DNA of 64,000 nt, taken from assembly GCA_030145245.1 (NCBI GenBank), contig JAQYWC010000053.1, forward strand, positions 1-64,000, written 5' to 3'. The notes beneath the pieces are model-generated. The model made no database searches. It was not told where the DNA came from and was given only the letters and a program-made list of their open reading frames with translations. Within the stretch, counting starts at the first letter, position 1. Each line of letters starts with the position of its first letter. The translations under genes and the position numbers were made by a program. Below are positions 1 to 8,921 of the stretch, piece by piece. Source of the stretch: Desulfobacterium sp. GTDB taxonomy: Bacteria > Desulfobacterota > Desulfobacteria > Desulfobacterales > Desulfobacteraceae.

Positions 1-15
1 AAAAAAGACAATAAA

Positions 16-46
16 AAAGGGTCTTGGAATTTCTTCCAAGACCCTT
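16..46 (-). terminator. Rho-independent terminator of tRNA-Glu copy 1
   Basis: A 13-bp perfect stem (arms 17-29 and 34-46, 4-nt loop) is followed on the minus strand by a T run. It lies directly downstream of the tRNA-Glu gene. The same hairpin recurs after the second tRNA-Glu copy. Confidence 0.85.
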
Positions 47-57
47 GATATCTAAAA

Positions 58-132
58 TGGTGATCCCACCGGGAATCGAACCCGAGCTTCCGGCGTGAGA
101 GGCCGGCGTCCTAACCGCTAGACGATGGGACC
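58..132 (-). tRNA. tRNA-Glu(CTC), copy 1
   Basis: On the minus strand this reads as a complete cloverleaf of 72 nt plus encoded CCA (58-60). The acceptor stem pairs GGTCCCA with TGGGATC, the anticodon loop is CTCTCAC (anticodon CTC, glutamate) and the T-loop is GGTTCGATTCC. An identical copy lies at 2231-2305, on the other side of rsgA. Confidence 0.95.
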
Positions 133-151
133 ACTTGTTGAAAACCAGTAC

Positions 152-180
152 TCTCTACCTTAAAAATATCATCTTGTCAA
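152..180 (-). promoter_or_regulatory. Sigma70-type promoter of tRNA-Glu copy 1
   Basis: On the minus strand there is TTGACA (175-180), a 17-nt spacer and TAGAGA (152-157), about 20 nt before the tRNA 5' end. The same arrangement precedes tRNA-Glu copy 2, tRNA-Val and the second tRNA-Asp. Confidence 0.7.
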
Positions 181-806
181 CTAATAGGATAGATGGGGAT
201 GCCCGTAAAGGACAGATGGGGACCGCCCTTAAAGTTGTAAGTTCCTTTTTTTTCAGGTAAACAAACAGGGATTCCATAAATTTTTAATATTATTTTACCA
301 TGGGGCTTCCCCTAAAATTGTGATCCCTCAAAAGGTTTTCTTGACAGGCTGGCTTTTCTCAATATAATAGCCGGAAAGATAACCTCACAAAGGGCGCCGG
401 GCGCCGGAAAGGAGTTTTTTTGTTCAGGAAATTCATGGAGAATGTGTCAATCGTTGCGGGCCGGAAACGGATGGAACGATTGATGGATCGATAACGGCGG
501 TTCAACCAGAACCGCGATCATAGAATAATCGATATTTAAAAATCGGCATGGCAGACAGGATTGCAGGATCTCTGCGGTCCCTGATACCATGCATGAATAA
601 GCGGGTGCATCTAAGTTGCTCCCCATTGTTTCATTTCATTCCGTTACCATAGCTGTACCTTCCGGTCTTGCAGCGATATCCCATTCCACAAAACAAGAGT
701 TTTTTATTTTTATTACAGGGGATTACAAACCATCCAGACGGATGAGGTTTTATTCTTCCCTGAATTGTTTACGGTGCGGAAAGTAGAACCCTTGGAGGGG
801 ACCACC
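181..806. other. Intergenic region upstream of rsgA, no gene seen
   Basis: No credible coding frame was found on either strand. There is a short imperfect direct repeat around 190-230 (GATGGGGA units followed by CCC.TAAAG) and a small palindromic GC block near 389-403 (GGCGCCGGGCGCCGG). A ribosome binding site for rsgA (GGAGGGG, 794-800) ends the region. Confidence 0.5.
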
Positions 807-2003
807 ATGGATATTATCATTGGAAAGACCATAAAAAAAGACCTGAGCTCTTTAAAGCAGCTCGCCGGCAAACCAACAACCACCGATAGTCATAACCAAA
901 ACCAGGGCATGGGTTCTCTTCCCAACGGGCTTGCCGCCATGGGATTTGATGCAGAATATGAAAACACCTTGCCTCCGGGGCTTGTAACGGAGCAAAAGAT
1001 TGCCCGGGTTACCGGGGTTAGAAAAAACCTTTTTCTTGTGAATGACGGGCATGAAGAGATATCGGCTGCAACCTTGGGGAAACTCCGTCATCAGGCACCT
1101 GGAACCGGTATTTTTCCGGCTACCGGGGACTGGGTGGTGCTGGATAACGGCAGAATCGCCTCTGTCTTGCCCCGGAAGAACGCCCTGTCCAGGGGCGCCT
1201 CCGGACGGCAGGGGAAGAAAGAGACCGCAGCCGTGCAAAACCAGGTGATCGCCGCCAACCTGGACTGGGTGTTTATCGTCTGCGGTCTGGACAGGGATTT
1301 TAACATCCGGCGCATCGAGAGATATCTGACACTGGTGTACAACTGTGGATGCGCTCCGGTGGTGGTCCTGGGTAAATCGGATCTTCATGACTCTCCTGCG
1401 CCTTTTGTCCGGGAGGTGGAAGCCGTCTGCTTTGGCGTACCCGTTCACCCGGTTTCGGCCATTGAAAAAACGGGAACCTGCGCCCTTTCCGCTTATCTTG
1501 CCCCGGGGAAAACCGTCGCGCTCCTGGGGTCTTCGGGGGCGGGTAAGTCCTCCCTGGTCAACTGTCTTGCCGGACAAGAGATTCAAGCCACACGGGAGGT
1601 GAGCGCCCATGTGGGCAAGGGGGTTCACACCACCACCACCCGGGACCTGATTTGTCTTCCCGGGGGCGGACTGTTGATCGATAACCCCGGTATCCGTGAG
1701 ATCGCTTTCTGGGATGTGGCCGAAGCGGCCGACAGTGCTTTTCCCGAGATTGACACCTGGGCCAACTGCTGCAGGTTCTCCGACTGTACCCATACGGGAG
1801 AACCCGGGTGCCGGGTCAGGGAAGCCTGTCTGAAGGGAGAATTGGAACAGGAGCGGCTGGACAGTTACCTGAAGCAGATGCGTGAATTGGATTATCTGGC
1901 CCAGCGCCAACATAAAAGCGCCGACCGGGTGGAAAAGGAACGCTGGAAAGGGGTGACGCAGAAGATAAAACAGATGAAGAGACACGGTAAAATACCCAGG
2001 TAA
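807..2003 (+). CDS. rsgA: Ribosome small subunit-dependent GTPase A
   Basis: 398-aa circularly permuted GTPase of the RsgA/YjeQ family, which helps the 30S subunit mature. An N-terminal OB-fold (about residues 50-120) is followed by the permuted G domain: G4 GKSD, then P-loop GSSGAGKSS near residue 241, then G3 DNPG. A C-terminal zinc motif (CCRFSDCTHTGEPGC, about residue 321) closes the protein. An upstream in-frame TTG at 765 exists, but ATG 807 is preceded by GGAGGGG at 6-nt spacing and is the better start. It is monocistronic and sits between two identical tRNA-Glu genes of the opposite strand. Assignment is firm by motif order. Confidence 0.93.
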   Translation: MDIIIGKTIKKDLSSLKQLAGKPTTTDSHNQNQGMGSLPNGLAAMGFDAEYENTLPPGLVTEQKIARVTGVRKNLFLVNDGHEEISAATLGKLRHQAPGTGIFPATGDWVVLDNGRIASVLPRKNALSRGASGRQGKKETAAVQNQVIAANLDWVFIVCGLDRDFNIRRIERYLTLVYNCGCAPVVVLGKSDLHDSPAPFVREVEAVCFGVPVHPVSAIEKTGTCALSAYLAPGKTVALLGSSGAGKSSLVNCLAGQEIQATREVSAHVGKGVHTTTTRDLICLPGGGLLIDNPGIREIAFWDVAEAADSAFPEIDTWANCCRFSDCTHTGEPGCRVREACLKGELEQERLDSYLKQMRELDYLAQRQHKSADRVEKERWKGVTQKIKQMKRHGKIPR

Positions 2004-2185
2004 ATCCTGATTGCCTGAAGCGCCTTCTTTTGAGTTGGGTCTCCCCACGGATGTACTGTGGGGGGATCCCATAAAATTATGGAATTTTTTCAGGCTGTCT
2101 TCCCCGGTACCCCATGCCAGGTTCCCAGGGTGGTTGAAAAGTGGAACAAGGCGGAAAGTCGTCCCTAGGGCAAAGCTGAAAATAA

Positions 2186-2218
2186 AAAAAGGGTCTTGGA
2201 ATTTCTTCCAAGACCCTT
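2186..2218 (-). terminator. Rho-independent terminator of tRNA-Glu copy 2
   Basis: It has the same 13-bp stem and 4-nt loop as the hairpin at 16-46 (arms 2189-2201 and 2206-2218), with a T run on the minus strand. It ends the second tRNA-Glu transcript and may also face incoming rsgA transcription. Confidence 0.85.
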
Positions 2219-2230
2219 GAAACTTCTAAG

Positions 2231-2305
2231 TGGTGATCCCACCGGGAATCGAACCCGAGCTTCCGGCGTGAGAGGCCGGCGTCCTAACCGCTAGACGATG
2301 GGACC
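2231..2305 (-). tRNA. tRNA-Glu(CTC), copy 2
   Basis: It is identical to the gene at 58-132, including the encoded CCA (2231-2233) and anticodon CTC. The downstream terminator and upstream promoter are also duplicated, so roughly 165 bp recur as a direct repeat about 2.17 kb apart. Confidence 0.95.
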
Positions 2306-2325
2306 ACTTGTTGAAAAGTGGATAC

Positions 2326-2354
2326 TATCTACCTCAGAACGAATATCCTGTCAA
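2326..2354 (-). promoter_or_regulatory. Sigma70-type promoter of tRNA-Glu copy 2
   Basis: On the minus strand TTGACA (2349-2354), a 17-nt spacer and TAGATA (2326-2331) precede tRNA-Glu copy 2. The spacer has diverged from copy 1 while both boxes are kept. Confidence 0.7.
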
Positions 2355-2362
2355 CCATTATT

Positions 2363-2569
2363 TTATGGTTGAGGTGTTTTTTTTGTTCCCTTGCGGTATC
2401 CGAACACAAGGTAGACGAGCCATCCCACAAAGGGGATAAGGGCGGTTAAGCCCCAAATGGCCTTTGTCTTGGTGGAACCGAAATCCTTTAAAAGCACATC
2501 GATGATAGCCAGTATGGTGAGGCCCCAGAAGATGACCCCGATACCGGCAATGACAACAAAAGTATCCAT
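2363..2569 (-). CDS. Small PLDc_N-type membrane protein
   Basis: 68-aa protein with two predicted membrane helices (about residues 5-25 and 37-58). Between them is an acidic/basic linker (LLKDFGSTKTKAIW), and the tail is basic (GYRKGTKKTPQP). The pattern W.L..L...P..G.L.Y..FGYRKG matches the phospholipase D nuclease N-terminal domain family (PLDc_N), which often occurs as a stand-alone membrane protein of unknown role. It lies 12 bp downstream of the lytic transglycosylase gene on the same strand, so the two are probably co-transcribed. No catalytic function can be assigned. Confidence 0.8.
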   Translation of the reverse strand: MDTFVVIAGIGVIFWGLTILAIIDVLLKDFGSTKTKAIWGLTALIPFVGWLVYLVFGYRKGTKKTPQP

Positions 2570-2581
2570 GTTTGTTTGATC

Positions 2582-3475
2582 CTATCCTTTTAATTGGTCG
2601 GATATCTTTAAAAGCGTATCCACATAGTAGTTGCTGTGATTGTATTTATAGAGAATCTTGTGGGCCTTCTGCCGTGTCACCGACGGTTCCCACCCGAAAT
2701 GTTTCAGGTAGTTTGCGATGCTGTGGATGGCATCGGCGTGCTCAAAGAGGTTGACACGGCCGTCCTGGTTGCCGTCCCTGGCAAGGGTGAGGGCGTTGCT
2801 TGGCATGAACTGGCTGATGCCCATGGCGCCTGCATAGGAACCGGTGATGGTGGCGACATCCAGTGATTCCCGTTTCGAGAATTTCAGCAGCGCCTTGAGC
2901 TCGGTGTAGGCCCATTCTGATTTTGAGTCGGCCTTTTTTTCGAACTTCTCCCTGGTCAGTCTCCGGGAGTCGGAAATGGAGTCCCAGAGGTTCTTGCGCT
3001 CCTCCTTGTCCGCAAGGGCGGCCATGGTGGAGAGGGTGTTGATCACCGCCCTGTTGCCCACATAGGTGCCCAGCCGTGTCTCCACAAGGATGATGGCGGT
3101 GATGATGGTCTTGTCTACTCCGTATTCCTCCTGGGCCTTGTCCAGAATGGCTTTGTGCGTTTCCATGTAGGCCCGTGCATTTTTGATGGAGGGCTTTGAC
3201 AGGAACTGGTCGTAGTCAAGGCTTGACTCCGAATGGACAAAAAAGAGGGAGACCCCCTTGGGGTCAAAAAAAACCTTGGGGTTTTCAAAAATCTTTTTCA
3301 TCGCCTCCTCCTGGAACCCGTCGTTTACCAGCCGCTGGATCAGCCGGTTGAATTCCAGTTTTGGGGTTGGGGCTTCTGTCTGTGCCCCACCCGGCAGGGC
3401 TGAAAACATAAGGGCGAGGAGTATTACTATAAAAAGGAAGAATGAAGTATGAGCTTTGACAATGCGAGTTTTCAT
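2582..3475 (-). CDS. mltB: MltB-type lytic murein transglycosylase
   Basis: 297-aa exported enzyme of the lytic transglycosylase MltB family (GH103), which cleaves the MurNAc-GlcNAc bond of peptidoglycan with 1,6-anhydro ring formation. A signal peptide covers about residues 1-32 (basic start, long hydrophobic run, GGAQ). There is no lipobox cysteine, so the protein is probably soluble periplasmic rather than a lipoprotein. The family motif IILVETRLGTYVGNRAVINTLSTM contains the likely catalytic Glu (ETRLG). GAMGISQFMPSN and the EF-like stretch DGNQDGRVNLFEHADAIHSIANYL follow, as in MltB. It is slightly shorter than E. coli MltB. It is divergent from radA and followed by the small membrane protein gene. 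Confidence 0.9.
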   Translation of the reverse strand: MKTRIVKAHTSFFLFIVILLALMFSALPGGAQTEAPTPKLEFNRLIQRLVNDGFQEEAMKKIFENPKVFFDPKGVSLFFVHSESSLDYDQFLSKPSIKNARAYMETHKAILDKAQEEYGVDKTIITAIILVETRLGTYVGNRAVINTLSTMAALADKEERKNLWDSISDSRRLTREKFEKKADSKSEWAYTELKALLKFSKRESLDVATITGSYAGAMGISQFMPSNALTLARDGNQDGRVNLFEHADAIHSIANYLKHFGWEPSVTRQKAHKILYKYNHSNYYVDTLLKISDQLKG

Positions 3476-3658
3476 ATAAAATATATTCTCCTTGGGCCGT
3501 TGTTGGTCTTTGCCGTTTTTTATAGCCTATTTTTTACTGGATTGCATTAAAAAAATTTGGCAGGGCGATCTCAAGCTTGATACTGTAAAAACAACGTGTT
3601 ATAAACGGTTTGGAAATTTAATGCCAACGATCGATCAATAAATGGTGTCATAACAGGC

Positions 3659-5020
3659 GTGAAGAAAAAGGAAAAATCGATATTTAAGTGTCAATCCTGC
3701 GGCTACCAGTGTCCCCAGTGGATGGGGAAGTGCCCGGATTGCGGGGGGTGGGACACCCTGGTGGCGGAACGCCAAAATGCATTGCTTGGTTCCAAAGGGG
3801 CAGGGGGGCAGACCTTTGCAAGGCCGGTGCCCATGGACTCTATCCAGTTTGAGGAGGAGCCCCGGAGCCAGACCCAGATCAAGGAGTTTGACCGGGTGCT
3901 GGGGGGCGGGATCGTTCCCGGAACCCTGGTGCTCATCGGTGGGGATCCGGGGATCGGGAAATCCACCCTCATGCTCCAGGTGCTGGCAAAGCTCTCGGCT
4001 GCGGGAAAGAAAACCCTCTACGTGTCCGGAGAAGAGTCCATCCGCCAGCTGAAGATGAGGGGGAAGCGGCTTGCTGCAGAATCCAACGCCATGCTGGTGG
4101 CTGCCGAAACCGACCTTGACGCCATCCTGGCCATGGCGGAACAGGAGAAGCCCGATGCCATGGTGGTGGACTCTATCCAGACAGTTTACAATCCGGATAT
4201 TGCGTCGACCCCGGGTAGCGTGACCCAGATCCGGGAGGCTTCCATGCGATTGATGTCCATGGCCAAGAAGACCGGTATTCCGGTGTTTCTGGTGGGCCAT
4301 GTGACCAAGGTCGGGGCCATTGCAGGGCCGAGGATCATGGAGCACATGGTGGATACGGTCCTGTACTTTGAAGGGGACCGAAGCCATGTGTTCAGGATCT
4401 TGAGGGCCGTGAAAAACCGGTTTGGATCCACCAACGAGATTGGTGTGTTTGAGATGAAGGAGAAGGGGCTTGCAGAAGTGCCCAACCCCTCTGCCGTGTT
4501 TCTTTCGGAACGACCGGTGAATACGCCCGGGTCCGTGGTCACGGCCAGCATGGAGGGGACCCGGCCGATCCTGGTGGAGATCCAGGGGCTTGCCTCGAGT
4601 TCCGGTTTTGGTACGCCCAGGCGTACGGTCCTGGGGCTGGACCACAACCGGGTGGCCCTGATTGCTGCGGTGATGGAGAAGCGTCTTGGCATGAACCTTT
4701 CGGGGCTTGATATCTTCATGAACGTCGCCGGCGGCGTCAAGGTGACCGAGCCTGCGGCTGATCTTGGCATTGCCATTGCCCTGGCTTCAAGCTTCCTTGA
4801 CCGGCCTGTTCCGGAAGGGACGACCGTGCTTGGGGAGGTGGGGCTCACAGGTGAGATCCGTGCCGTAAGCCATGGGGAGCAGCGGATCAAGGAGGCGGTG
4901 AAGATGGGGTTTACCCGGTGTCTTGTACCGGAAAATTCCCTCAAGCAGGTCCCGGAAATAAAAGGAATACAAATTCAGGGTGTCAGTTCTCTTAAGCAGA
5001 TCATGGCACTTGTTTTTTAA
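3659..5020 (+). CDS. radA: DNA repair protein RadA (Sms)
   Basis: 453-aa RecA-like ATPase involved in recombination intermediate processing and branch migration. Domains in order: C4 zinc finger (CQSC...CPDC, residues 11-28), RecA-like core with Walker A GGDPGIGKST (about 95-104), the RadA-specific KNRFGST motif (about 252), and a C-terminal Lon-protease-like domain without proteolytic function. The start is GTG at 3659; the ribosome binding site is weak and no ATG alternative is near. rlmE follows after 19 bp and yebC after a further 12 bp, so the three probably form one unit ending at the 6427-6468 terminator. Assignment is firm. Confidence 0.95.
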   Translation: MKKKEKSIFKCQSCGYQCPQWMGKCPDCGGWDTLVAERQNALLGSKGAGGQTFARPVPMDSIQFEEEPRSQTQIKEFDRVLGGGIVPGTLVLIGGDPGIGKSTLMLQVLAKLSAAGKKTLYVSGEESIRQLKMRGKRLAAESNAMLVAAETDLDAILAMAEQEKPDAMVVDSIQTVYNPDIASTPGSVTQIREASMRLMSMAKKTGIPVFLVGHVTKVGAIAGPRIMEHMVDTVLYFEGDRSHVFRILRAVKNRFGSTNEIGVFEMKEKGLAEVPNPSAVFLSERPVNTPGSVVTASMEGTRPILVEIQGLASSSGFGTPRRTVLGLDHNRVALIAAVMEKRLGMNLSGLDIFMNVAGGVKVTEPAADLGIAIALASSFLDRPVPEGTTVLGEVGLTGEIRAVSHGEQRIKEAVKMGFTRCLVPENSLKQVPEIKGIQIQGVSSLKQIMALVF

Positions 5021-5039
5021 CGCGGTTTTGGGAAGGTAA

Positions 5040-5651
5040 ATGAAAAACAGAGGCAAGGCAAAAAATAAGAAGACCCAATGGGCTGATCACTTAACCCAAA
5101 AGGCCAAGGCGGAAAACTATCCTGCACGGTCGGTGTACAAGCTGATGGAGATACAGAAACGCTTCCGGGTGATCAAAAAAGGCGGCAGGGTCCTTGACCT
5201 GGGCTGCTCTCCCGGATCCTGGCTCATCTATGCCGCAAAAACAGCCGGCGCATCGGGACGTGCGGTGGGTATCGATCTGAAGCCGGTGGAAACCAATCTG
5301 CCGGACAATGCCGTTGCACACACAGGGGACATCTTTGAGATGGAGCCCACCCTTGGTGAGGCCGTGGGAAATGGGTATGACTCGGTGCTGAGTGACATGG
5401 CGCCGGCCACCACCGGGCGAAAGGATGTGGACAGTGCAAGGTCCTTTGACCTTTGCGAGGCAGCCCTGCGGGTGGCCTGTGATCTGCTCGCCCCCGGTGG
5501 TAATTTTGTGTGCAAGATCTTCCAGGGCGCCGAGTTCAAACAGTTTGAAAAAGATGTGAAATCACGGTTCGCCCAGCACAAGATTTTCAAGCCCGAAAGT
5601 TGCAGAAAACAAAGCAAAGAGATATATATCATAGGAATAGGTAAAAAATAA
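5040..5651 (+). CDS. rlmE: 23S rRNA (uridine-2'-O-)-methyltransferase RlmE
   Basis: 203-aa SAM-dependent 2'-O-methyltransferase of the RrmJ/FtsJ family that methylates U2552 (E. coli numbering) in the A-loop of 23S rRNA. The SAM-binding motif VLDLGCSPGSW lies at about residues 53-63. Further family marks are SDMAP (catalytic Asp region), the conserved Lys in VCKIFQG and KP.SCRKQSKEIY..G at the C-terminus. Together these supply the K-D-K-E tetrad. A GGAAGG-type ribosome binding site precedes ATG 5040. Length is typical for the family. Confidence 0.93.
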   Translation: MKNRGKAKNKKTQWADHLTQKAKAENYPARSVYKLMEIQKRFRVIKKGGRVLDLGCSPGSWLIYAAKTAGASGRAVGIDLKPVETNLPDNAVAHTGDIFEMEPTLGEAVGNGYDSVLSDMAPATTGRKDVDSARSFDLCEAALRVACDLLAPGGNFVCKIFQGAEFKQFEKDVKSRFAQHKIFKPESCRKQSKEIYIIGIGKK

Positions 5652-5663
5652 CAAGGAGGCACA

Positions 5664-6407
5664 ATGTCAGGACATAGTAAATGGTCGACGATTAAACATA
5701 AAAAAGGCGCCGCAGATGCCAAGCGGGGCAAAATATTCACAAAGCTCATCAAAGAGATCACCATTGCAGCCCGGATGGGCGGCGGGGATATCGACAGCAA
5801 CCCACGGCTTCGGTCTGCCGTTTCCGCAGCCAAGAGCCAGAACATGCCCAAGGACAACCTTGAGCGGGCCATCAAAAAAGGCACGGGGGAGCTCGAGGGC
5901 GTTGAGTATGAGGAGATGTCCTACGAGGGGTACGGCCCCGGCGGCGTGGCTGTGCTTGTGGAGTGTCTTACTGACAACAAGAACCGGACCGTTGCCGATG
6001 TCCGGTACATCTTCAGCAAGGCCGGCGGAAACATCGGTACCGACGGATGTGTTTCCTGGATGTTCGATAAAAGAGGGCTTATCTGTGTTGCAAAATCCGA
6101 GTCGGATGAGGATACCCTCATGGAGGTCGGGCTCGATGCCGGTGCCGAGGATGTCAAGGACGAGGGCGACTGCTTTGAGATCATTACCGCACCTGAGGAT
6201 TTTGAGGCCGTGAAAGAGGCCATTGAAAATGCCTCCATCAAGATCGACCTTGCTGAGGTGACCATGATTCCCCAGACCCAGACACGTCTGGAGGGAAAAG
6301 AGGCGGAGCAGATGATACGGTTCATGGAAGCCCTGGACGATTGCGACGATATCCAGAAGTTCTATTCCAACGCCGATATCCCCGACGAAGTCCTCAACGC
6401 CATGTAA
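5664..6407 (+). CDS. YebC/PmpR family protein
   Basis: 247-aa protein of the YebC/PmpR family (TACO1 in mitochondria). Members have been described both as DNA-binding regulators and as translation factors that relieve ribosome stalling. The hallmark N-terminus [20 protein letters not shown] is complete. GYGPGGVA and the Asp/Glu-rich C-terminal domain follow. A strong AAGGAGG ribosome binding site sits 6 nt before ATG 5664. It is the last gene after radA and rlmE, and a strong terminator follows. Length fits the family (about 240-250 aa). Which of the two proposed roles applies cannot be told from sequence. Confidence 0.93.
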   Translation: MSGHSKWSTIKHKKGAADAKRGKIFTKLIKEITIAARMGGGDIDSNPRLRSAVSAAKSQNMPKDNLERAIKKGTGELEGVEYEEMSYEGYGPGGVAVLVECLTDNKNRTVADVRYIFSKAGGNIGTDGCVSWMFDKRGLICVAKSESDEDTLMEVGLDAGAEDVKDEGDCFEIITAPEDFEAVKEAIENASIKIDLAEVTMIPQTQTRLEGKEAEQMIRFMEALDDCDDIQKFYSNADIPDEVLNAM

Positions 6408-6426
6408 GAGATCAATTCCTGTTGGA

Positions 6427-6468
6427 CCGCGGTTGAGAAAGCGATTGCTCTCAACCGCGGCTCGCCAT
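6427..6468 (+). terminator. Rho-independent terminator after yebC
   Basis: A 12-bp perfect stem (arms 6427-6438 and 6449-6460, CCGCGGTTGAGA and its complement) is followed by CTCGCCATTTTT. It separates yebC from the convergent lolA gene. Confidence 0.75.
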
Positions 6469-6500
6469 TTTTCCTTCTAAAGGGGAGCTTCCCCCACCCC

Positions 6501-7214
6501 TCACCCGTTCATAAAGAGAAGATCCGTGCCTTTGGGTACAACAAAATCAAACAGGGACGGGTCAAGTTTCCGAAATTCGATATCCATGAACTCGAGTGTG
6601 GTTGTGTCGCCGTAGACATTTGTCGTCTCCACCCGGTCGATCATAAAGGTGTCCTGAAAGATCCGAATCCGGATGGAGCTGATTTCGGGGTTTTTCTGTT
6701 TGGGGATCAGGAGAAGCTCGGCAAAGCCGTTATCGTTCCTTTCAAGGGTGATGGTGTAGTCCGCCCGAACAAGGCGTATGTCCGAGAGAAATGCGCCGCC
6801 GGCACCTGCCTTAAAAAAGGTCCGGGCTTCCCCTTGAACCACCTGGTTGTCTTCCGGCCGAAAGATCCAGAGGGTTGTTCCATTGGTGATGATCTCATGC
6901 TTTTCCGGTTCCAGGTACTCCCACCGCATCTTGCCTGGATGGCTGAAGAAGGCTTTGCCTTGGGCCGTTTCCGTGATATCGATGGCGGCAAGCCGGGAGC
7001 GCTGAAAAAAGGTTGCCGTAAAATCCCTGCCGGAATAGCGATTCTCGATCCCTGTCAGCATTGTCTCAAGGTCAATGGATGAAGATCTCCCCTGGGCAAA
7101 GGCGGTTGGGGAGAGGCAGATGAGTATCAGGAGGATAAGGCCCATGGATCGGTATAGGCTGCACCTGCATCCGGTATGTTCAACCTTTGCCTGGCTATTT
7201 GAGAAGCTTATCAA
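6501..7214 (-). CDS. lolA: Outer-membrane lipoprotein carrier protein LolA
   Basis: 237-aa periplasmic chaperone that moves lipoproteins from the LolCDE transporter to the outer membrane. A signal sequence (hydrophobic run MGLILLILICLSPTAFA) ends near residue 41. The mature part carries LolA-family marks: F.Q.S......T..G...F..PGKMRWEY..P, ..LWIF.PEDNQV and a C-terminal F.VPKGTD. A TTG start at 7214 is preceded by GAGGA 6 nt upstream and overlaps the end of the acyl-CoA ligase gene by 20 bp, which suggests translational coupling. The only alternative start, ATG 7145, would give a signal peptide with no basic residue, so TTG is preferred. Confidence 0.88.
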   Translation of the reverse strand: MISFSNSQAKVEHTGCRCSLYRSMGLILLILICLSPTAFAQGRSSSIDLETMLTGIENRYSGRDFTATFFQRSRLAAIDITETAQGKAFFSHPGKMRWEYLEPEKHEIITNGTTLWIFRPEDNQVVQGEARTFFKAGAGGAFLSDIRLVRADYTITLERNDNGFAELLLIPKQKNPEISSIRIRIFQDTFMIDRVETTNVYGDTTTLEFMDIEFRKLDPSLFDFVVPKGTDLLFMNG

Positions 7215-8784
7215 TGTCTTTCCTCTTGTCCTTGGCGTAGAGCCTTCTCAGTTTGGGTTTCTCTATCTTGCCGGTGGGGTTTCTCGGCACCTCCCCGAAG
7301 ATGATTTTCCTGAGGCGCTTGTACCGGGGAAGCGCTTCTCCAAACTCGACAATCTCCTTTTTGGTGAGTTCGCACCCGGCCTTGGCCGCAAAGATACCCG
7401 CCGGGATCTCGCCCAGGCGTTCGTCCGGAATGCCGATCACGGCCACATCCTGTATCTTCTTGTGCTGCATGTAGAAGTGCTCGATCTCCACCGGGAAGAT
7501 GTTCTCGCCACCGCAGATGATCACGTCCTTTTTCCGGTCAACCAGCCAGATGAAACCTGACATGTCGTAACGGGCGATGTCGCCGGTGTGGAGCCAGCCG
7601 TCTATGATGGTCTTGGCCGTGGCGTCCGGGTTTTTGTAGTACTCCTTCATCATCCCGGGACCCCTGACGATGAGCTCTCCGCTCTCGCAGCCGGGCAGCT
7701 CGTCACCGCTTGCATCCACGATCTTGCACTCCCAGTCAAAGCCGGGAACCCCGATGGCACCCACATGGTCCGGGTTTTCCACACCCAGGTGGACGCAGCC
7801 AGGCCCCGTGGTCTCGGTGAGGCCGTAGTTGGTGTCGTAGTCATGGCCTGGGAAATACTGTTTCCATTCGTTGATCAGGCTTGGGGGTACGGGCTGGGCA
7901 CCGATGTGCATCAAGCGCCACTGGTCGAGCAGGTATTTCGAGGTATCCAGGCTGCCGTTCTCGATGGCGATGAGGATGTCATGGGCCCAGGGCACCAGGA
8001 GCCAGACAATGGTTGCCAGCTCCTCGGACACGGCTTCCAATATCCATTTCGGCTTGACTCCCTTGAGGATGATGCACTTGCCTCCCACCATAAAACTGCC
8101 CAGCCAGTGCATTTTTGCGCCGGTGTGATAGAGGGGGGGGATGCACAGAAAGGTGTCTTCGTGGGTCTGGCTGTGGTGGCGGTTTTCCACATAGCAGGCG
8201 TGCTCGAGGTTCCTGTGGGTCAGGAGTACGGCCTTTGGAGTGCCTGTGGTGCCTGAAGTGAAGTAGAGGGCAGCGTCTTCTTCGATGGCAAGTTTCACAT
8301 CCGGAGGGGTTTCCCCGCTTTCGGACCGGATGAACTCCCTGTAGGGGATAGCCCAGTCAGGACAGTTTTCCGGGTTGCCCGTGAAGATCCAGAGGCTCAC
8401 AAAGGAGTCGAGAAATACCTTGCCTGTTTCGATCCTGTCGATGAACTCATCGCCGAAGATAAACACCTTTGCCTCGGCAACCTCGGTGCAGAGCCGGATC
8501 TTGTCAAATTCAAACCTGAAGTTCAGGGGGACGGCCCAGGCACCGGTGCTCAGGATGCCGAAATAGACGGGGAGCCACTCAAGGCAGTTGGTCATCAGCT
8601 GGATCACCCGGTCCCCTTTTGTGATGCCCCGGCGTGCAAGGGCATTGGCCAGGCGGTTGGACTCCTGGTAAAATTCCATCCAGGTGATCTCCTGCCGAAG
8701 ATCCTCGGCCGGAGCCCGTTCGATCAGGGCGATCTCGTTCCCGTATCTGCGGCTGTTTCTTGCTAAAATCTCTGTTATTATCAT
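7195..8784 (-). CDS. AMP-dependent acyl-CoA synthetase (fatty acid-CoA ligase)
   Basis: 529-aa class I adenylate-forming enzyme that activates a carboxylic acid to its acyl-CoA via an acyl-adenylate. The phosphate-binding motif is AALYFTSGTTGTPKAVLLTH (about residues 170-190). NYGLTETTGPG, the adenylate-binding DGWLHTGDIARYD and the hinge region DRKKDVIICGGENIFPVEIE follow. The C-terminal PTGKIEKPKLR supplies the catalytic Lys. The nearest families are medium/long-chain fatty acid-CoA ligases; the exact substrate cannot be read from the sequence. It lies immediately upstream of lolA and overlaps it, an unusual functional pairing. Confidence 0.88.
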   Translation of the reverse strand: MIITEILARNSRRYGNEIALIERAPAEDLRQEITWMEFYQESNRLANALARRGITKGDRVIQLMTNCLEWLPVYFGILSTGAWAVPLNFRFEFDKIRLCTEVAEAKVFIFGDEFIDRIETGKVFLDSFVSLWIFTGNPENCPDWAIPYREFIRSESGETPPDVKLAIEEDAALYFTSGTTGTPKAVLLTHRNLEHACYVENRHHSQTHEDTFLCIPPLYHTGAKMHWLGSFMVGGKCIILKGVKPKWILEAVSEELATIVWLLVPWAHDILIAIENGSLDTSKYLLDQWRLMHIGAQPVPPSLINEWKQYFPGHDYDTNYGLTETTGPGCVHLGVENPDHVGAIGVPGFDWECKIVDASGDELPGCESGELIVRGPGMMKEYYKNPDATAKTIIDGWLHTGDIARYDMSGFIWLVDRKKDVIICGGENIFPVEIEHFYMQHKKIQDVAVIGIPDERLGEIPAGIFAAKAGCELTKKEIVEFGEALPRYKRLRKIIFGEVPRNPTGKIEKPKLRRLYAKDKRKDIDKLLK

Positions 8785-8862
8785 CCTCTACATCCAGCCC
8801 CCAAGCGGTTGTGCGCTTATTTTTTTAGGTTAACGGTCGGCCATGGGCCCTGCCCGATATAA

Positions 8863-8905
8863 AAAATCCCACTGGGCAGTATAGTGCACAGTGGGATTTT
8901 TTTTC
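8863..8905 (-). terminator. Rho-independent terminator of grpE-dnaK
   Basis: A 12-bp stem (arms 8863-8874 and 8889-8900) has A/T runs on both sides, so it can act in both directions. On the minus strand it lies 22 bp after the dnaK stop codon. Confidence 0.85.
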
Positions 8906-8921
8906 AAGGCTGTTTTATTAT

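Noticed and set aside
852-2072. 406-aa open frame on the minus strand across rsgA
   Set aside because: It is a codon-position shadow of rsgA, with no family motifs and low-complexity Pro/Gly/His content.
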